DNA of 64,000 nt from Zafaria cholistanensis (GCF_008580665.1 NZ_BKDJ01000001.1:372001-436000), one strand, 5' to 3'; shown: positions 45,976 through 55,895, counted from the stretch's first letter. Made by a program: numbers and translations. Notes: generated by a model not told the origin, from the letters alone.

Positions 45976-47490
45976 ATGACTGATGCATCCCTGATCCCCA
46001 CCGTCACGGCGGATACGCCTGTCCGCGTCCGCTTCTGCCCCTCGCCGACCGGCACCCCGCACGTCGGCCTGATCCGCACCGCGCTCTTCAACTGGGCCTA
46101 CGCGCGGCATACCGGCGGCAAGCTGATCTTCCGCATCGAGGACACCGATGCGGCGCGCGACTCCGAGGAAAGCTACAACCAGCTGCTCGAGGCGCTGGAC
46201 TGGCTGGGCATCACCTGGGATGAGGGCGTCAACGTGGGCGGACCGCACGAGCCCTACCGCCAGTCCCAGCGCGCGGACCTCTATGCCGGGGTCATTGCCA
46301 AGCTCAAGGACGCCGGCCACCTCTACGAGTCCTTCTCCACGCCGGAAGAGGTCGAGGCCCGGCACAAGGCCGCCGGGCGCGACCCGAAGCTCGGCTACGA
46401 CAACTGGGACCGGGACACCACCCCCGAGCAGGCCGCGGCGTTCCGCGCCGAGGGCCGGGAACCGGTGCTGCGCGTGCGCATGCCGGACGAGGACATCACC
46501 TTCACCGACCTGGTCCGCGGCGAGATCACCTTCAAGGCCGGGACCGTGCCGGACTTCGCGGTGGTCCGCGCCAACGGCAAGCCCCTCTACACCCTGGTCA
46601 ACCCGGTGGACGACGCCCTCATGGGGATCACCCACGTGCTGCGCGGCGAGGACCTGCTCTCCTCCACCCCGCGCCAGATCGCGCTGTACCGCGCGCTGGT
46701 GGACATCGGCGTGGCCCGGTACATGCCGCTGTTCGGCCACCTGCCCTACGTCATGGGCCAGGGCAACAAGAAGCTCTCCAAGCGCGACCCGGAGTCGAGC
46801 CTGTTCCTGCACCGTGACCGCGGCTTCATCCCCGAGGGACTGCTCAACTACCTGGCCCTGCTGGGCTGGTCGCTGTCCGCGGACGAGGACATCTTCACCC
46901 GCGAGCAGCTGGTGGCGGCGTTCGACGTCGCCGACGTGCTGTCCAACCCGGCCCGCTTCGACCTGAAGAAGGCCGAGGCCATCAACGGGACCCACGTGCG
47001 GCTGCTGGACCCGGCGGACTTCCGCGAGCGCCTGATTCCCTACCTGCGCCACGCGCACCTGGTGGGGGAGGAGCTCACCGAGCGCCAGCGGGAGATCCTG
47101 GCCGCGGCCGCGCCGCTGGTGCAGGAACGCATCGCCCTGCTGGGCGAGGCCCCCGAGATGCTTGAGTTCCTTTTCCGCTCCGACGCCGACCTGGTGGTGC
47201 ACCAGGACGCGCTCAAGGGCCTGCCGGGCAACACCGACGAGGTCCTCGACGCCGGCCTTGCCGTGCTTGAGCCGCTGGCCGACTGGACTGCCGGGGCCAT
47301 CGAGGAGGCGCTGCGGGCGGCGCTGATCGAGGGGCTGGGCCTGAAGCCGCGCCTGGCCTTCGGCCCGGTCCGTACCGCCATCTCCGGCAAGCGCATCTCC
47401 CCGCCGCTGTTCGAGTCCATGGAGATCCTCGGCAAGGACTCCTCGCTGGCCAGGCTGCGCGCTTTCCGCGCGGACATCGACGCCCTGTGA
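45976..47490 (+). CDS. gltX: Glutamyl-tRNA synthetase
   Basis: Class I synthetase, 504 residues. HIGH-type motif [10 protein letters not shown] (23-32) and KLSKR at 266-270. Charges tRNA-Glu and, in genomes without GlnRS, tRNA-Gln with glutamate for later amidation; the nearby tRNA-Gln and tRNA-Glu genes make this pair notable. ATG at 45976 follows TAGAAT (45961-45966) by nine bases and CGGAG could be a weak binding site. The HAD gene starts inside the stop codon (GTGA). Confidence 0.96.
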   Translation: MTDASLIPTVTADTPVRVRFCPSPTGTPHVGLIRTALFNWAYARHTGGKLIFRIEDTDAARDSEESYNQLLEALDWLGITWDEGVNVGGPHEPYRQSQRADLYAGVIAKLKDAGHLYESFSTPEEVEARHKAAGRDPKLGYDNWDRDTTPEQAAAFRAEGREPVLRVRMPDEDITFTDLVRGEITFKAGTVPDFAVVRANGKPLYTLVNPVDDALMGITHVLRGEDLLSSTPRQIALYRALVDIGVARYMPLFGHLPYVMGQGNKKLSKRDPESSLFLHRDRGFIPEGLLNYLALLGWSLSADEDIFTREQLVAAFDVADVLSNPARFDLKKAEAINGTHVRLLDPADFRERLIPYLRHAHLVGEELTERQREILAAAAPLVQERIALLGEAPEMLEFLFRSDADLVVHQDALKGLPGNTDEVLDAGLAVLEPLADWTAGAIEEALRAALIEGLGLKPRLAFGPVRTAISGKRISPPLFESMEILGKDSSLARLRAFRADIDAL

Positions 47491-48326
47491 GCATGGAGGC
47501 CACCCTCCCGGCCGGCCGCACCCGCGCGGCCGGCCGGGCCGTTTCCGGGGTGCTCTTCGACATCGATGACACCCTGGTGGACCTGGACGCGGCCGCCCGC
47601 GCCGGCTTCCTGCGGCTGAGCGCCGCGCACCTGGCCAGGATCCCGGATGCCGACCGCGAGCGAGCCGCGGCGGCCTTCTCCTCCGACGCCGGCGGGTTCT
47701 ACGAGCGCTACATGGCCGGGGAACTGACCTTCGCCGGGCAGCGGATGCGGCGCATCAGCCACGCCTACGCCCTGGTGGGAGGCCCGGAGCTGCCCGAGGC
47801 GGAGCTGGCGCGGTTCACCGCCGACTTCGAAGACGCCGTGCGTCCGGCCTGGAGGCCGTTCGACGACGTCCACCCCTGCCTGGACGAGCTGGACCGCCTG
47901 GGCGTGCCCTACGGCGCGGTATCCAACAACGTGGCCGCCTATCAGCGGGAGAAGCTGGACATCACCGGGCTGGAGCGCATCAGGGTGCTGGTCGGTTCGG
48001 ACACCGCCGGGGCGCCCAAGCCGGACCCGCGGCCGTTCCTGGCCGGGGCGGACCTGCTGGGCCTGGAGCCGGCGGACGTGCTCTACGTGGGGGACAACCC
48101 GCTCAACGACGTGCGCGGGGCGCTGGAGGCCGGCCTGCGCGCGGCCCTGTTGGACCGCAGTATCCCGGAGGGCACCTTCCCTGAGGGCACCTTGCCGGAA
48201 GGCGCATTCCCGGTGATGGCTCCGGAGGGAGGCGGAAATGTGACCGGCCTCGCACCCGCCGTCCTGCGCACACTCGCCGAACTGCCGGGCCTGATCAGCC
48301 CCGAAATCCGCGTCATTCCGCGGTAG
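47487..48326 (+). CDS. HAD-superfamily hydrolase with repeat insertion
   Basis: A 279-residue HAD phosphatase, subfamily IA-like. Catalytic aspartates Asp25 and Asp27 in FDIDDTL, motif II in AVSNN, motif III Lys in GAPKPDP and motif IV GDNPLND are present. A stretch [15 protein letters not shown] after motif IV comes from a three-unit 15-base repeat. Substrate unknown. Translationally coupled to gltX; in related genomes the gene next to gltX is often such a HAD protein. Confidence 0.87.
   Translation: MSMEATLPAGRTRAAGRAVSGVLFDIDDTLVDLDAAARAGFLRLSAAHLARIPDADRERAAAAFSSDAGGFYERYMAGELTFAGQRMRRISHAYALVGGPELPEAELARFTADFEDAVRPAWRPFDDVHPCLDELDRLGVPYGAVSNNVAAYQREKLDITGLERIRVLVGSDTAGAPKPDPRPFLAGADLLGLEPADVLYVGDNPLNDVRGALEAGLRAALLDRSIPEGTFPEGTLPEGAFPVMAPEGGGNVTGLAPAVLRTLAELPGLISPEIRVIPR
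48165..48209. repeat. Three 15-base tandem repeats in the HAD gene
   Basis: Units of [10 protein letters not shown] and PEGAF, in frame, located after the last catalytic motif. They insert 10 extra residues compared with a single unit. Confidence 0.88.
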
Positions 48327-48359
48327 CCGGGGCCGCCCCGGGCGTGGGCGGCCCCGATT

Positions 48360-48388
48360 TTGGAATCGCGCGGCACCTCGTGTAAAGT
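48360..48388 (+). promoter_or_regulatory. Promoter of the tRNA-Gln/tRNA-Glu cluster
   Basis: -35 TTGGAA (48360-48365) and -10 TAAAGT (48383-48388) at 17-base spacing, 60 bases before tRNA-Gln. It is the clearest promoter in the window by both elements. Confidence 0.8.
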
Positions 48389-48451
48389 AATTACTCGTGC
48401 TGAGGCGCACGGAACGAAGGCCGGAAGGAATTCGGAAGGCGCCGAAGACAG

Positions 48452-48523
48452 TGGGATATGGTGTAATTGGCAACACTACGGTTTCTGGTACCGTCATTCT
48501 AGGTTCGAGTCCTGGTATCCCAG
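48452..48523 (+). tRNA. tRNA-Gln (anticodon CUG)
   Basis: 72 bases: acceptor TGGGATA/TATCCCA, anticodon arm ACGGT-TTCTGGT-ACCGT giving CUG, T arm AGGTTCGAGTCCT. CCA not encoded. Followed by a hairpin (48533-48557) before tRNA-Glu. Confidence 0.94.
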
Positions 48524-48598
48524 CGCTCGGCCTCCGCTGCAGGTAATGCAACGCGGACGGCCGGCTGTGCGTGGAGGTTCGACTCCCGCGCGGCATAC

Positions 48599-48671
48599 GG
48601 CCCCATCGTATAGCGGCCTAGTACGTCGCCCTCTCACGGCGATAACGCGGGTTCGAATCCCGCTGGGGTCA
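48599..48671 (+). tRNA. tRNA-Glu (anticodon CUC), first copy
   Basis: 73 bases: acceptor GGCCCCA/TGGGGTC, anticodon arm TCGCC-CTCTCAC-GGCGA giving CUC, T arm CGGGTTCGAATCCCG. CCA not encoded. Confidence 0.94.
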
Positions 48672-48722
48672 CTGTCCTTCACGGACAAGACGGCACGCGT
48701 CTGAAAACGGTGCAAGCTATGC

Positions 48723-48795
48723 GGCCCCATCGTATAGCGGCCTAGTACGCCGCCCTCTCACGGCGGTAACGCGGGTTCGAATCCCGCTGGGGTCA
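48723..48795 (+). tRNA. tRNA-Glu (anticodon CUC), second copy
   Basis: Same as the first copy except one compensated base pair in the anticodon stem (C-G instead of U-A), so the structure is preserved by paired changes. Shares the cluster promoter and precedes the terminator. Confidence 0.94.
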
Positions 48796-48800
48796 CCTTT

Positions 48801-48837
48801 GAAAGGTCCCGGACTTCGGTCCGGGACCTTTCTTTTT
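48801..48837 (+). terminator. Terminator of the tRNA cluster
   Basis: Perfect 14-base stem (48801-48814 with 48819-48832), TTCG loop and TTTTT tail. It ends the tRNA-Gln/Glu/Glu transcript. Confidence 0.94.
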
Positions 48838-48928
48838 GCCGGCCCGCCGGATGCCTCCGCCGCGCGCCCGAGCCCTCCGGTTCGGGGTCCTGGCCGGCCG
48901 CCCGCCGCGGCTTTGGCATGATGGGGAC

Positions 48929-50704
48929 GTGACTACTACCAACGGACCGCAGGAGCCCGCCGCGGCGATCGACCTCCTCGAGCGGGCCAGGAACGCGCTC
49001 GCGGCGGCGGCGCTGCCGCTGGAACTTCCCGGGGCCCCGGCCGCCCGCGAGGCCGCCCGCACCGCCGTCGCGCAGCTCGAGGACTACATCATCCCCCGCT
49101 ACCGCCGCCTGGACGCCCCGCTGCTCGCCGTCGTCGGCGGGTCCACCGGTGCCGGGAAATCGACCCTCGTCAACGCGCTGGTGGGCCATCCGGTCACCCG
49201 CGCCGGGGCGATCCGTCCCACCACCCGCCAGCCGATCCTCCTGCACCACCCCGCGGAGGGGTCCTGGTTTGCCGACACCCGCATCCTGCCGGGGCTGGGG
49301 CGGGTGACCGGCCACAGCGTGTCCCCGTCCCGCCCGGTGCCGGCGGCGCAGGCCGGGGTCGAGCCGGACCCGGAGGCCATGGGGTCGCTGGTCCTGGTGG
49401 CCGACCCGGCGGTGCCTGCGGGCCTGGCACTGCTGGATGCCCCCGACATCGACTCCGTCTCCGACGGGAACCGGCGCCTTGCCGGGCAGCTGCTCTCCGC
49501 CGCGGACCTGTGGCTGTTCGTGACCACCGCGAACCGCTACGCCGACGCCGTCCCGTGGAAGCTGCTCGCCGAGGCCGCGCGGCGCGATATCACCGTCGCG
49601 ATCGTGCTGGACCGCGTTCCGGAGGGCGTCGAGGCCGAGGTTGCCGCGGACCTGCGCGCCATGCTCGCCCGCGAGGGGCTGGGCGGAGCCCCGCTGTTCG
49701 TGGTGCCGGAGGTGCCGCTGGACGAACTGGAGATGCTTCCGGGGGCCGCCGTGTCCGCGGTCAAGGCCTGGCTGGGCTCCGTCGCGGCCGACGCCGGAAC
49801 CCGCTCCGCACTGGCCCGGCGCACCCTGGCCGGGGCCCTGCGGGCCCTGGCCGGCTCCGCGGGCGCGGTGGCGGCTGCCGAACGCGAACAGCACGACGCC
49901 GGGGCGCGCCTGGAGGCGAACGTCTCCGAGGCGTATGCGCAGGCCCTGGAGCGGATCCGCAGCGCCACCCGGGACGGCACCCTGCTGCGCGGGGAGGTGC
50001 TGGCCCGCTGGCAGGCCTTTGTCGGCACCGGTGAATTCTTCCGCTCCCTCGAAACCACGATCGGGCGGTTCCGCGACCGCCTGGGCGCCTTCTTCGCCGG
50101 CAGGCCCCAACCCGTGGCCACCGTCGAGGAGGCCATCGAATCAGGGCTGCACGCCGTCGTCGTGGACCAGGCCGCCAAGGCGGCAGAGGAAAGCGAGGCC
50201 CGCTGGCGCGCCGACCCGGCCGGGCGGCAACTGCTCGGCGCGGACGACCTCGGCGGCGTCGGGCCCGGCTTCAGCGACCGCACGGCCGAACAGATCCGCG
50301 CCTGGCAGGGGGACCTGATGGAAATGATCCGCACCGAAGGGGCGGACAAGCGCTTCACCGCCCGCATGGTGTCCTTCGGGGTCAACGGCGTTGCCGTGGC
50401 CCTGATGGTGGTGGTGTTCGCCTCCACCGCCGGACTCACCGGACTGGAGATCGGGATTGCCGGCGGCTCCGCCGTGGTCGGGCAGAAGCTGCTGGAGGCG
50501 ATCTTTGGCGAGGACGCCGTCCGCCGGCTGGCCAAACGCGCCGCCGACGGGCTGGACGAACGCTGCCGCGCCCTGCTGGAACAGGAGAGCCGGCGCTTCC
50601 TGGACCGGCTCGCGGTGCTGCGTCCCGCCACGGAGGCGGACGTCCTGGAGGACCTGGTGCGCCGGCTGGGCACGCTGGGCGCGCCGGGGGAGGCCCGCGC
50701 ATGA
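48929..50704 (+). CDS. Membrane-associated dynamin-like GTPase, first of a pair
   Basis: A 591-residue P-loop GTPase. Walker A GGSTGAGKST (70-79, G71 to S78), G3-like DAPDIDS and VLDRVP (G4-like) are visible. A helical region with two hydrophobic segments follows near residues 475-515 (VALMVVVFASTAGLTG and EIGIAGGSAVVG), then a C-terminal domain. GTG start at 48929 lies six bases after CATGAT (48917-48922). The stop overlaps the next GTPase by ATGA. The pair resembles the actinobacterial dynamin pair used in septation (DynA/DynB); homology at family level is plausible, function inferred. Confidence 0.75.
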   Translation: MTTTNGPQEPAAAIDLLERARNALAAAALPLELPGAPAAREAARTAVAQLEDYIIPRYRRLDAPLLAVVGGSTGAGKSTLVNALVGHPVTRAGAIRPTTRQPILLHHPAEGSWFADTRILPGLGRVTGHSVSPSRPVPAAQAGVEPDPEAMGSLVLVADPAVPAGLALLDAPDIDSVSDGNRRLAGQLLSAADLWLFVTTANRYADAVPWKLLAEAARRDITVAIVLDRVPEGVEAEVAADLRAMLAREGLGGAPLFVVPEVPLDELEMLPGAAVSAVKAWLGSVAADAGTRSALARRTLAGALRALAGSAGAVAAAEREQHDAGARLEANVSEAYAQALERIRSATRDGTLLRGEVLARWQAFVGTGEFFRSLETTIGRFRDRLGAFFAGRPQPVATVEEAIESGLHAVVVDQAAKAAEESEARWRADPAGRQLLGADDLGGVGPGFSDRTAEQIRAWQGDLMEMIRTEGADKRFTARMVSFGVNGVAVALMVVVFASTAGLTGLEIGIAGGSAVVGQKLLEAIFGEDAVRRLAKRAADGLDERCRALLEQESRRFLDRLAVLRPATEADVLEDLVRRLGTLGAPGEARA

Positions 50705-52503
50705 GCCGCCGCCGCCGCGACACCGCATCCACCCCGCTGGTTACCCGCCTGGAGGCGCTCAACGAGGCCCGGCAGCTGGGCGAGGGCCGCGTCCCCGAGG
50801 CCGCCGCAGCGGAAGCGTACGCGGTGCTTGAGCGCGCCTCCAAGCGCCGCTCGCTCTCCGCCGAGCACACCGTCGTGGGCTTTTTCGGGGCCACCGGAAG
50901 CGGCAAATCCTCCCTCTTCAACGCCGTCGCCGGGCGGGAACTGGCCCGCACGGCCGCGACCCGGCCCACCACCTCGGCCCCGCTGGCCGCGGTGTGGGGG
51001 GAGGAGGGCAGCGGTCCGCTGCTGGACTGGCTCCAGGTCCGGGACCGCCGCCCGCTGGAGGAACCGCTGCCCGCCCCCAAGGGCGGCCTGTTCCGTAAGG
51101 CGCCCGAGCGCGGGGGCCTGATCCTGCTGGACCTGCCGGACTTCGACTCCACGGCGGCCGAGCACCGCGAGACCGTGCGCCGGATGGCCGGGCAGGTCGA
51201 TGTCCTGGTCTGGGTCCTGGACCCGCAGAAGTACGCCGACGCCGCCGTGCACCACGACTTCATCCGCCCGATGGCCGGCCACGGAGCCATCACCCTGGTG
51301 GTGCTGAACCAGATCGACCGGCTGCGCCCGGGCCAGCTGGACCCGGTCCTGGTCTCCCTGCGCGGTCTGCTGGCCCGCGACGGACTGCCCGGCATCGACG
51401 TGCTGCCGGTCTCCGCCGCGACCGGGGAGGGCGTGGAAAAGCTGCGCGAGGCCATCGGTGCGGTCGCGGCCGAGCGGACCGCCGCCACCGAACGCCTGCT
51501 GGCGGACGTCGCGGCCGCAGCGGACACCCTGGCCGGGGCCCTCGCCGCCGATGCGGTCCCGGCGGCCACGGGCCCGATCGCCGTACTCGGCGCCGGGTGG
51601 GGAGAGGCCGGACAGGGGAAGGCCGGGCAGGGGGATGCCGCCGGGCAGGGGGATGCCGCCGGGCGCCCCGCGTCGGCGCCGCACCGGCTGGAGCCGCCGG
51701 GCCCGGACGCGGCGCGCCGCCTGGCCGAAAACCTTGCCCAGGCCGCCGGGGTGGACATCGTGGTGCGGGCGGTCCGGGACAGCTACCGCAGGGACGCGCA
51801 CGCGCGCACCGGCTGGCCGGTGGTGCGCTGGCTGGGCAAGCTGCGCCCGGACCCGCTGCGCCGGCTGAACCTCCACAGCAGGGATTTCGGCAGCCGGGAG
51901 GCCAACCCCGCGCTGAACCGCACCGCGCTGAACCACACCGCCCTGCCCGGCGCCGGGGCCGCCCAGCGTGCCCAGGCGGACTCGGCAGTGCGGGCCTTCG
52001 CCGACGCCGCGGCCCAGGGCGCCCCCGGCGTGTGGCGGGCCTCCATCCGGCGCGCGGCGCGCGGCTCCGCGGACACCCTGCCGGATGCCCTGGACCAGGC
52101 GATCGCCGGAACCGACATCGGTGCCGGGCGCGGCTCCTGGTGGTGGCCGCTGGCCGGCATCCTCCAGTGGTGCGCCCTGGCCGTGGCCCTGGCCGGAGCC
52201 GCCTGGCTGGGCGGACTCGCGGTGATGGGCTTCCTCCAGTTCCCGGTTCCGGCCGCTCCGGTGGTGGAGGGCATCCCGGTTCCCACGCTGATGCTGGTTG
52301 CCGGGGTCCTGCTGGGCATCGTGCTCGGCCTCGCCTCCGGGGTGGTGGCCCGCGCGGCCGCCGCCCGCCGCGCCCGCACCGTCTCCCGCCGGCTGCACGC
52401 GGCGGTGGCCGGGGTCGCCGCCGCCCGGATCGTGGCGCCGGTGGCGGATGAGGTCAACCGGTACAACCGCTTCGCCGAGGCGCTGGCGGTGGCCCGTGGC
52501 TGA
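50701..52503 (+). CDS. Membrane-associated dynamin-like GTPase, second of a pair
   Basis: 600 residues. P-loop GATGSGKSS (63-71), G3 LDLPDFDS and G4 NQID with a SAATGEG G5-like stretch, then two long hydrophobic segments (about residues 485-520 and 535-555, WALAVALAGAAWLGG-like and LMLVAGVLLGIVLGLASG). Between them and the GTPase domain lies an 18-base in-frame repeat giving GQGDAA twice. ATGA overlap with the preceding gene and an 8-base overlap with thiL indicate one operon. Functional partner of the first GTPase, inferred. Confidence 0.75.
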   Translation: MSRRRRDTASTPLVTRLEALNEARQLGEGRVPEAAAAEAYAVLERASKRRSLSAEHTVVGFFGATGSGKSSLFNAVAGRELARTAATRPTTSAPLAAVWGEEGSGPLLDWLQVRDRRPLEEPLPAPKGGLFRKAPERGGLILLDLPDFDSTAAEHRETVRRMAGQVDVLVWVLDPQKYADAAVHHDFIRPMAGHGAITLVVLNQIDRLRPGQLDPVLVSLRGLLARDGLPGIDVLPVSAATGEGVEKLREAIGAVAAERTAATERLLADVAAAADTLAGALAADAVPAATGPIAVLGAGWGEAGQGKAGQGDAAGQGDAAGRPASAPHRLEPPGPDAARRLAENLAQAAGVDIVVRAVRDSYRRDAHARTGWPVVRWLGKLRPDPLRRLNLHSRDFGSREANPALNRTALNHTALPGAGAAQRAQADSAVRAFADAAAQGAPGVWRASIRRAARGSADTLPDALDQAIAGTDIGAGRGSWWWPLAGILQWCALAVALAGAAWLGGLAVMGFLQFPVPAAPVVEGIPVPTLMLVAGVLLGIVLGLASGVVARAAAARRARTVSRRLHAAVAGVAAARIVAPVADEVNRYNRFAEALAVARG

Positions 52504-53575
52504 GGTCCGCCCCGCCGCGGAGGGCCCCACCGTGGCCGGGCTGGGGGAGGCCGGCCTGCTGGCCCGGATCCTTCCCCGCCTGGCCGGGGCGCCGGCGCTG
52601 CTGGGCCCGGGTGACGACGCCGCCGTGGTCGCCGCCCCCGACGGGCGCTTCGTGGTCTCGGTGGACACCCTGGTCCAGGACCAGGACTTCCGCCTCGAGT
52701 GGCCCAACGGCTACCGCACCACCGGCTTCGACGTCGGCTGGAAATCCGCGGCGCAGAACCTTTCCGACATCAACGCCATGGGGGCGGTCGCGACGGCCCT
52801 GGTCATCAGCCTGACGCTGCCGGCCCGCACGCCGGTGGCCTGGGTCGAGTCCCTGGCCGACGGCTACTCCGCGGCCGTGCGCACCCTGGGCGCGGACCGC
52901 TGCGCGCTCGCCGGCGGCGACCTGGGGGCCGGCAGCGAACTGGCGGTCACCGCCGCGGCCACCGGCAGCCTCGAGGGGCGCGCCGCCGTCGTGCGCTCCG
53001 GGGCCCGCCCCGGGGACACCCTTGCAGTCTGCGGCGTGCTCGGGGCGGCCGCGGCCGGGCTGGCCCTGCTCGAATCCCCGCTGCCCTACGCGCGGCTGGG
53101 GGAGGCCGAACGCGCCCTGGTCGCCCGGCAGGCCCGCCCGCTTCCTCCGCTGGCGGCAGGCCCGCAGGCCGCCCTGGCCGGGGCCCGGGCCATGCTGGAC
53201 CTCTCCGACGGGCTGGTGCGCGACGCCGGGCGGATGGCCGCGGCCAGCGGGGTGGCCATCGACCTGGAGGCCGCGGCGCTGGAGGGCGACGCCGGGGCGC
53301 TGGCCGCCGCCGGTGCCGCCACCGGGGTGCCGCCGCTGCTCTGGGTCCTCTCCGGGGGAGAGGACCACGGGCTGCTGGCCGCCTTCCCGCCCGGAGCCCC
53401 GCTGCCCCACGGCTTCCGCCGCATTGGCACCGTGTTGGAAGCGGGCGGGCTGGAGCCGGGCGGGCTGGGGTCGGGCCGGTTGCCCGCGCCGGTATGCGTG
53501 GACGGGCGCCCCGCGGCCGAGGCCCTGGCCCGGCTGCGCGGGCAGCGGCCCGGGTACGACCACTTCGGAGGCTAG
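52496..53575 (+). CDS. thiL: Thiamine-monophosphate kinase
   Basis: Final step of thiamine diphosphate synthesis, phosphorylates thiamine monophosphate. 359 residues with GPGDDAAVV (Mg/ATP ligands near residue 37), DTLVQDQDFRLEW, INAMGA, LSDGL and LSGGEDHGLL. An internal 15-base tandem (53446-53460, 53461-53475) gives a GGLEPGGLGS stretch before the C-terminal segment. Start GTG at 52496 overlaps the stop of the second GTPase by eight bases; it is the last gene of the GTPase operon. Confidence 0.93.
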   Translation: MAEVRPAAEGPTVAGLGEAGLLARILPRLAGAPALLGPGDDAAVVAAPDGRFVVSVDTLVQDQDFRLEWPNGYRTTGFDVGWKSAAQNLSDINAMGAVATALVISLTLPARTPVAWVESLADGYSAAVRTLGADRCALAGGDLGAGSELAVTAAATGSLEGRAAVVRSGARPGDTLAVCGVLGAAAAGLALLESPLPYARLGEAERALVARQARPLPPLAAGPQAALAGARAMLDLSDGLVRDAGRMAAASGVAIDLEAAALEGDAGALAAAGAATGVPPLLWVLSGGEDHGLLAAFPPGAPLPHGFRRIGTVLEAGGLEPGGLGSGRLPAPVCVDGRPAAEALARLRGQRPGYDHFGG

Positions 53576-53616
53576 CCGCCCGGCCTGCTGGAAGGGGAAC
53601 GCTGGAGCGGCCGGGA

Positions 53617-54336
53617 TCACTCCCCGTTCTGGCGCAGGGCCTCGCTGATCTGGGCCGCAATCTGGCACACGATGTCCCCGTGCAGGCGCCCGGGCTGGCG
53701 GGTGAGGCGTTCGATCGGCCCGGAGATGGACACCGCGGCGATCACGCGGCCGGAGGGTCCGCGCACCGGCGCGGACACCGAGGCGACGCCGGGCTCGCGC
53801 TCGCCCAGGCTCTGGGCCCAGCCGCGCCGGCGCACCCCGGCCAGGATCGTGGGGGTGAAGCGGGCGTTCTGCAGGCCGTCGAGCAGGCGCTCATGGTCCT
53901 CCCACGCCAGCAGCACCTGCGCTGCCGAGCCTGCCCGCATGGACAGCTGGGTGCCCACGGGGATCGTGTCCCGCAGGCCCACGGGGCGCTCGGCCGAGGC
54001 CACGCAAACCCGGGAGTCGCCCTGCCGGCGGAAGACCTGCGAACTCTCCCCGGTGGCGTCGCGCAGCTGGATGAGCAGCGGCCCGGCCGCGGCGATCAGG
54101 CGGTCCTCGCCGGCGGCCGAGGCCAGCTCCACCAGCCGGCTGCCCAGCACGAAGCGGCCGTGGACGTCCTTGCCGACCAGCCGGTGGTGGACCAGCGCCT
54201 GCGCCAGCCGGTGCACGGTGGGCCGGGACAGTCCGGTCGCCGCCACCAGCTGGGCCAGGGTGGTGGGGCCGGCCTCGAGCGCGTCGAGGACCGCGGCCGC
54301 CTTGTCGATGACGCCTACGCCACTTGAATTGTCCAT
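53617..54336 (-). CDS. ndgR: IclR-family regulator (NdgR/LtbR type)
   Basis: A 239-residue IclR regulator beginning MDNSSGVGVIDKAAAVLDALEAGP, the distinctive N-terminus of NdgR/LtbR proteins. Helix-turn-helix TTLAQLVAATGLSRPTVHRLAQALV (about 25-50), then the ligand-binding domain. NdgR/LtbR control leuCD and leucine/amino-acid genes in actinobacteria; here it is divergent from leuCD with a small inverted repeat between. ATG at 54336 preferred over longer in-frame starts that lie inside the leuC leader region. Confidence 0.95.
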   Translation of the reverse strand: MDNSSGVGVIDKAAAVLDALEAGPTTLAQLVAATGLSRPTVHRLAQALVHHRLVGKDVHGRFVLGSRLVELASAAGEDRLIAAAGPLLIQLRDATGESSQVFRRQGDSRVCVASAERPVGLRDTIPVGTQLSMRAGSAAQVLLAWEDHERLLDGLQNARFTPTILAGVRRRGWAQSLGEREPGVASVSAPVRGPSGRVIAAVSISGPIERLTRQPGRLHGDIVCQIAAQISEALRQNGE

Positions 54337-54351
54337 AAAATGATACTTCCG

Positions 54352-54366
54352 TCTCATTATGTGAGA
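54352..54366. promoter_or_regulatory. Candidate NdgR operator
   Basis: TCTCA-TTATG-TGAGA is a 5+5 inverted repeat with a five-base centre between ndgR and leuC, in the only AT-rich island of the region. TTATG within it overlaps a possible -10 (CATTAT, 54355-54360) for leuC. Likely regulator is NdgR itself. Confidence 0.6.
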
Positions 54367-54449
54367 TGCAAGTCGGGAAGCTGGATTTCCCGCCGGGTGC
54401 GGTGTTTCAGTGGATAGGTCGTCGGAAACCGTCAGGGAAGGAGCCGGCA

Positions 54450-55895
54450 ATGGCCGCTCAGGAGTCAGCGCGGACGCTGGCCGAAAAAGTGTGGGACGCG
54501 CACGTCGTGCGCAAGGGCGAGGGCGAGGGCGCGGCGCGCCAGCCGGACCTGATCTACATCGACCTGCACCTGGTGCACGAGGTTACCAGCCCCCAGGCGT
54601 TCGAGGGCCTGCGCCTGGCCGGCCGCCCCGTCCGCCGCCTGGACCTGACGATCGCCACCGAGGACCACAACACCCCGACGCTGGACATCGACAAGCCGAT
54701 CGCGGACCCCACCAGCCGCAAGCAGATCGAGACGCTGCGCGCCAACTGCGCCGAGTTCGGGGTGCGCCTGCACTCCCTGGGCGACAAGGAGCAGGGCATC
54801 GTCCACGTGGTGGGTCCGCAGCTCGGGCTCACCCAGCCGGGCATGACCGTGGTCTGCGGCGACTCGCACACCTCCACGCACGGGGCCTTCGGTGCCCTGG
54901 CGATGGGCATCGGCACCTCCGAGGTCGAGCACGTCCTGGCCACCCAGACGCTGTCGCTGAAGCCCTTCAAGACCATGGCCATCAACGTCGAGGGCACCCT
55001 GAAGCCGGGCGTGAGCGCCAAGGACATCATCCTCGCCGTGATCGCCAAGATCGGCACCGGCGGCGGGCAGGGCTACGTCCTGGAGTACCGCGGCTCCGCG
55101 ATCCGCGCGCTGTCCATGGAGGCGCGCATGACCATCTGCAACATGTCGATCGAGGCCGGCGCCCGCGCCGGCCTGGTCGCCCCGGACCAGACCACCTTCG
55201 ACTACCTCCAGGGCCGTCCGCACGCCCCGGCCGGGGCCGACTGGGACGCCGCCGTCGCCTACTGGAAGACCCTGCACACCGACGACGACGCCGTGTTCGA
55301 CGCCGAGGTCTCCATCGACGCCGACACCCTGGAGCCGTTCGTCACCTGGGGCACCAACCCCGGCCAGGGCGTGTCGCTGTCCTCGGCCGTGCCGGCCCCG
55401 GAGGACTTCGCCGACGAGAACGAGCGGGCCGCCTGCGAGCGGGCCCTCGAGTACATGGGCCTGCAGGCCCGCACCCCGATGAAGGACATCCGGGTGGACA
55501 CCGTCTTCCTGGGCTCGTGCACCAACAGCCGCATGGAGGACCTGCGGGCCGCCGCGGAGATCGTCAAGGGCCGCCAAAAGGACCCCAACGTGCGCATGAT
55601 CGTGGTCCCCGGCTCGGCCCGCGTCCGCCTGGAAGCCGAGGCCGAGGGCCTGGATAAGGTCTTCACCGACTTCGGCGCCGAATGGCGCTTCGCCGGCTGC
55701 TCGATGTGCCTGGGCATGAACCCGGACCAGCTCGCCGAGGGCGAGCGCTGCGCCTCCACCTCGAACCGCAACTTCGAGGGCCGGCAGGGCAAGGGCGGGC
55801 GCACCCACCTGGTCTCGCCGGTGGTCGCCGCGGCCACCGCCGTGCGCGGCACGCTCAGCTCCCCGTCCGACCTGCCCGTCCCCGTCAGCGCCTAA
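54450..55895 (+). CDS. leuC: 3-isopropylmalate dehydratase, large subunit
   Basis: Isomerises 2- to 3-isopropylmalate in leucine synthesis with a [4Fe-4S] cluster. 481 residues. Cluster Cys residues are in [12 protein letters not shown] and [23 protein letters not shown] is the aconitase-family signature. I chose ATG 54450, with GGAAGGAG six bases upstream; an in-frame ATG 28 codons earlier lies in the operator-containing leader. leuD follows 12 bases after its stop. Confidence 0.97.
   Translation: MAAQESARTLAEKVWDAHVVRKGEGEGAARQPDLIYIDLHLVHEVTSPQAFEGLRLAGRPVRRLDLTIATEDHNTPTLDIDKPIADPTSRKQIETLRANCAEFGVRLHSLGDKEQGIVHVVGPQLGLTQPGMTVVCGDSHTSTHGAFGALAMGIGTSEVEHVLATQTLSLKPFKTMAINVEGTLKPGVSAKDIILAVIAKIGTGGGQGYVLEYRGSAIRALSMEARMTICNMSIEAGARAGLVAPDQTTFDYLQGRPHAPAGADWDAAVAYWKTLHTDDDAVFDAEVSIDADTLEPFVTWGTNPGQGVSLSSAVPAPEDFADENERAACERALEYMGLQARTPMKDIRVDTVFLGSCTNSRMEDLRAAAEIVKGRQKDPNVRMIVVPGSARVRLEAEAEGLDKVFTDFGAEWRFAGCSMCLGMNPDQLAEGERCASTSNRNFEGRQGKGGRTHLVSPVVAAATAVRGTLSSPSDLPVPVSA

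Noticed and set aside
48524-48598. Possible extra tRNA between tRNA-Gln and tRNA-Glu
   Set aside because: A GGTTCGACTCC stretch resembles a T arm, but the stem has two mismatches and no acceptor stem or anticodon arm can be drawn.
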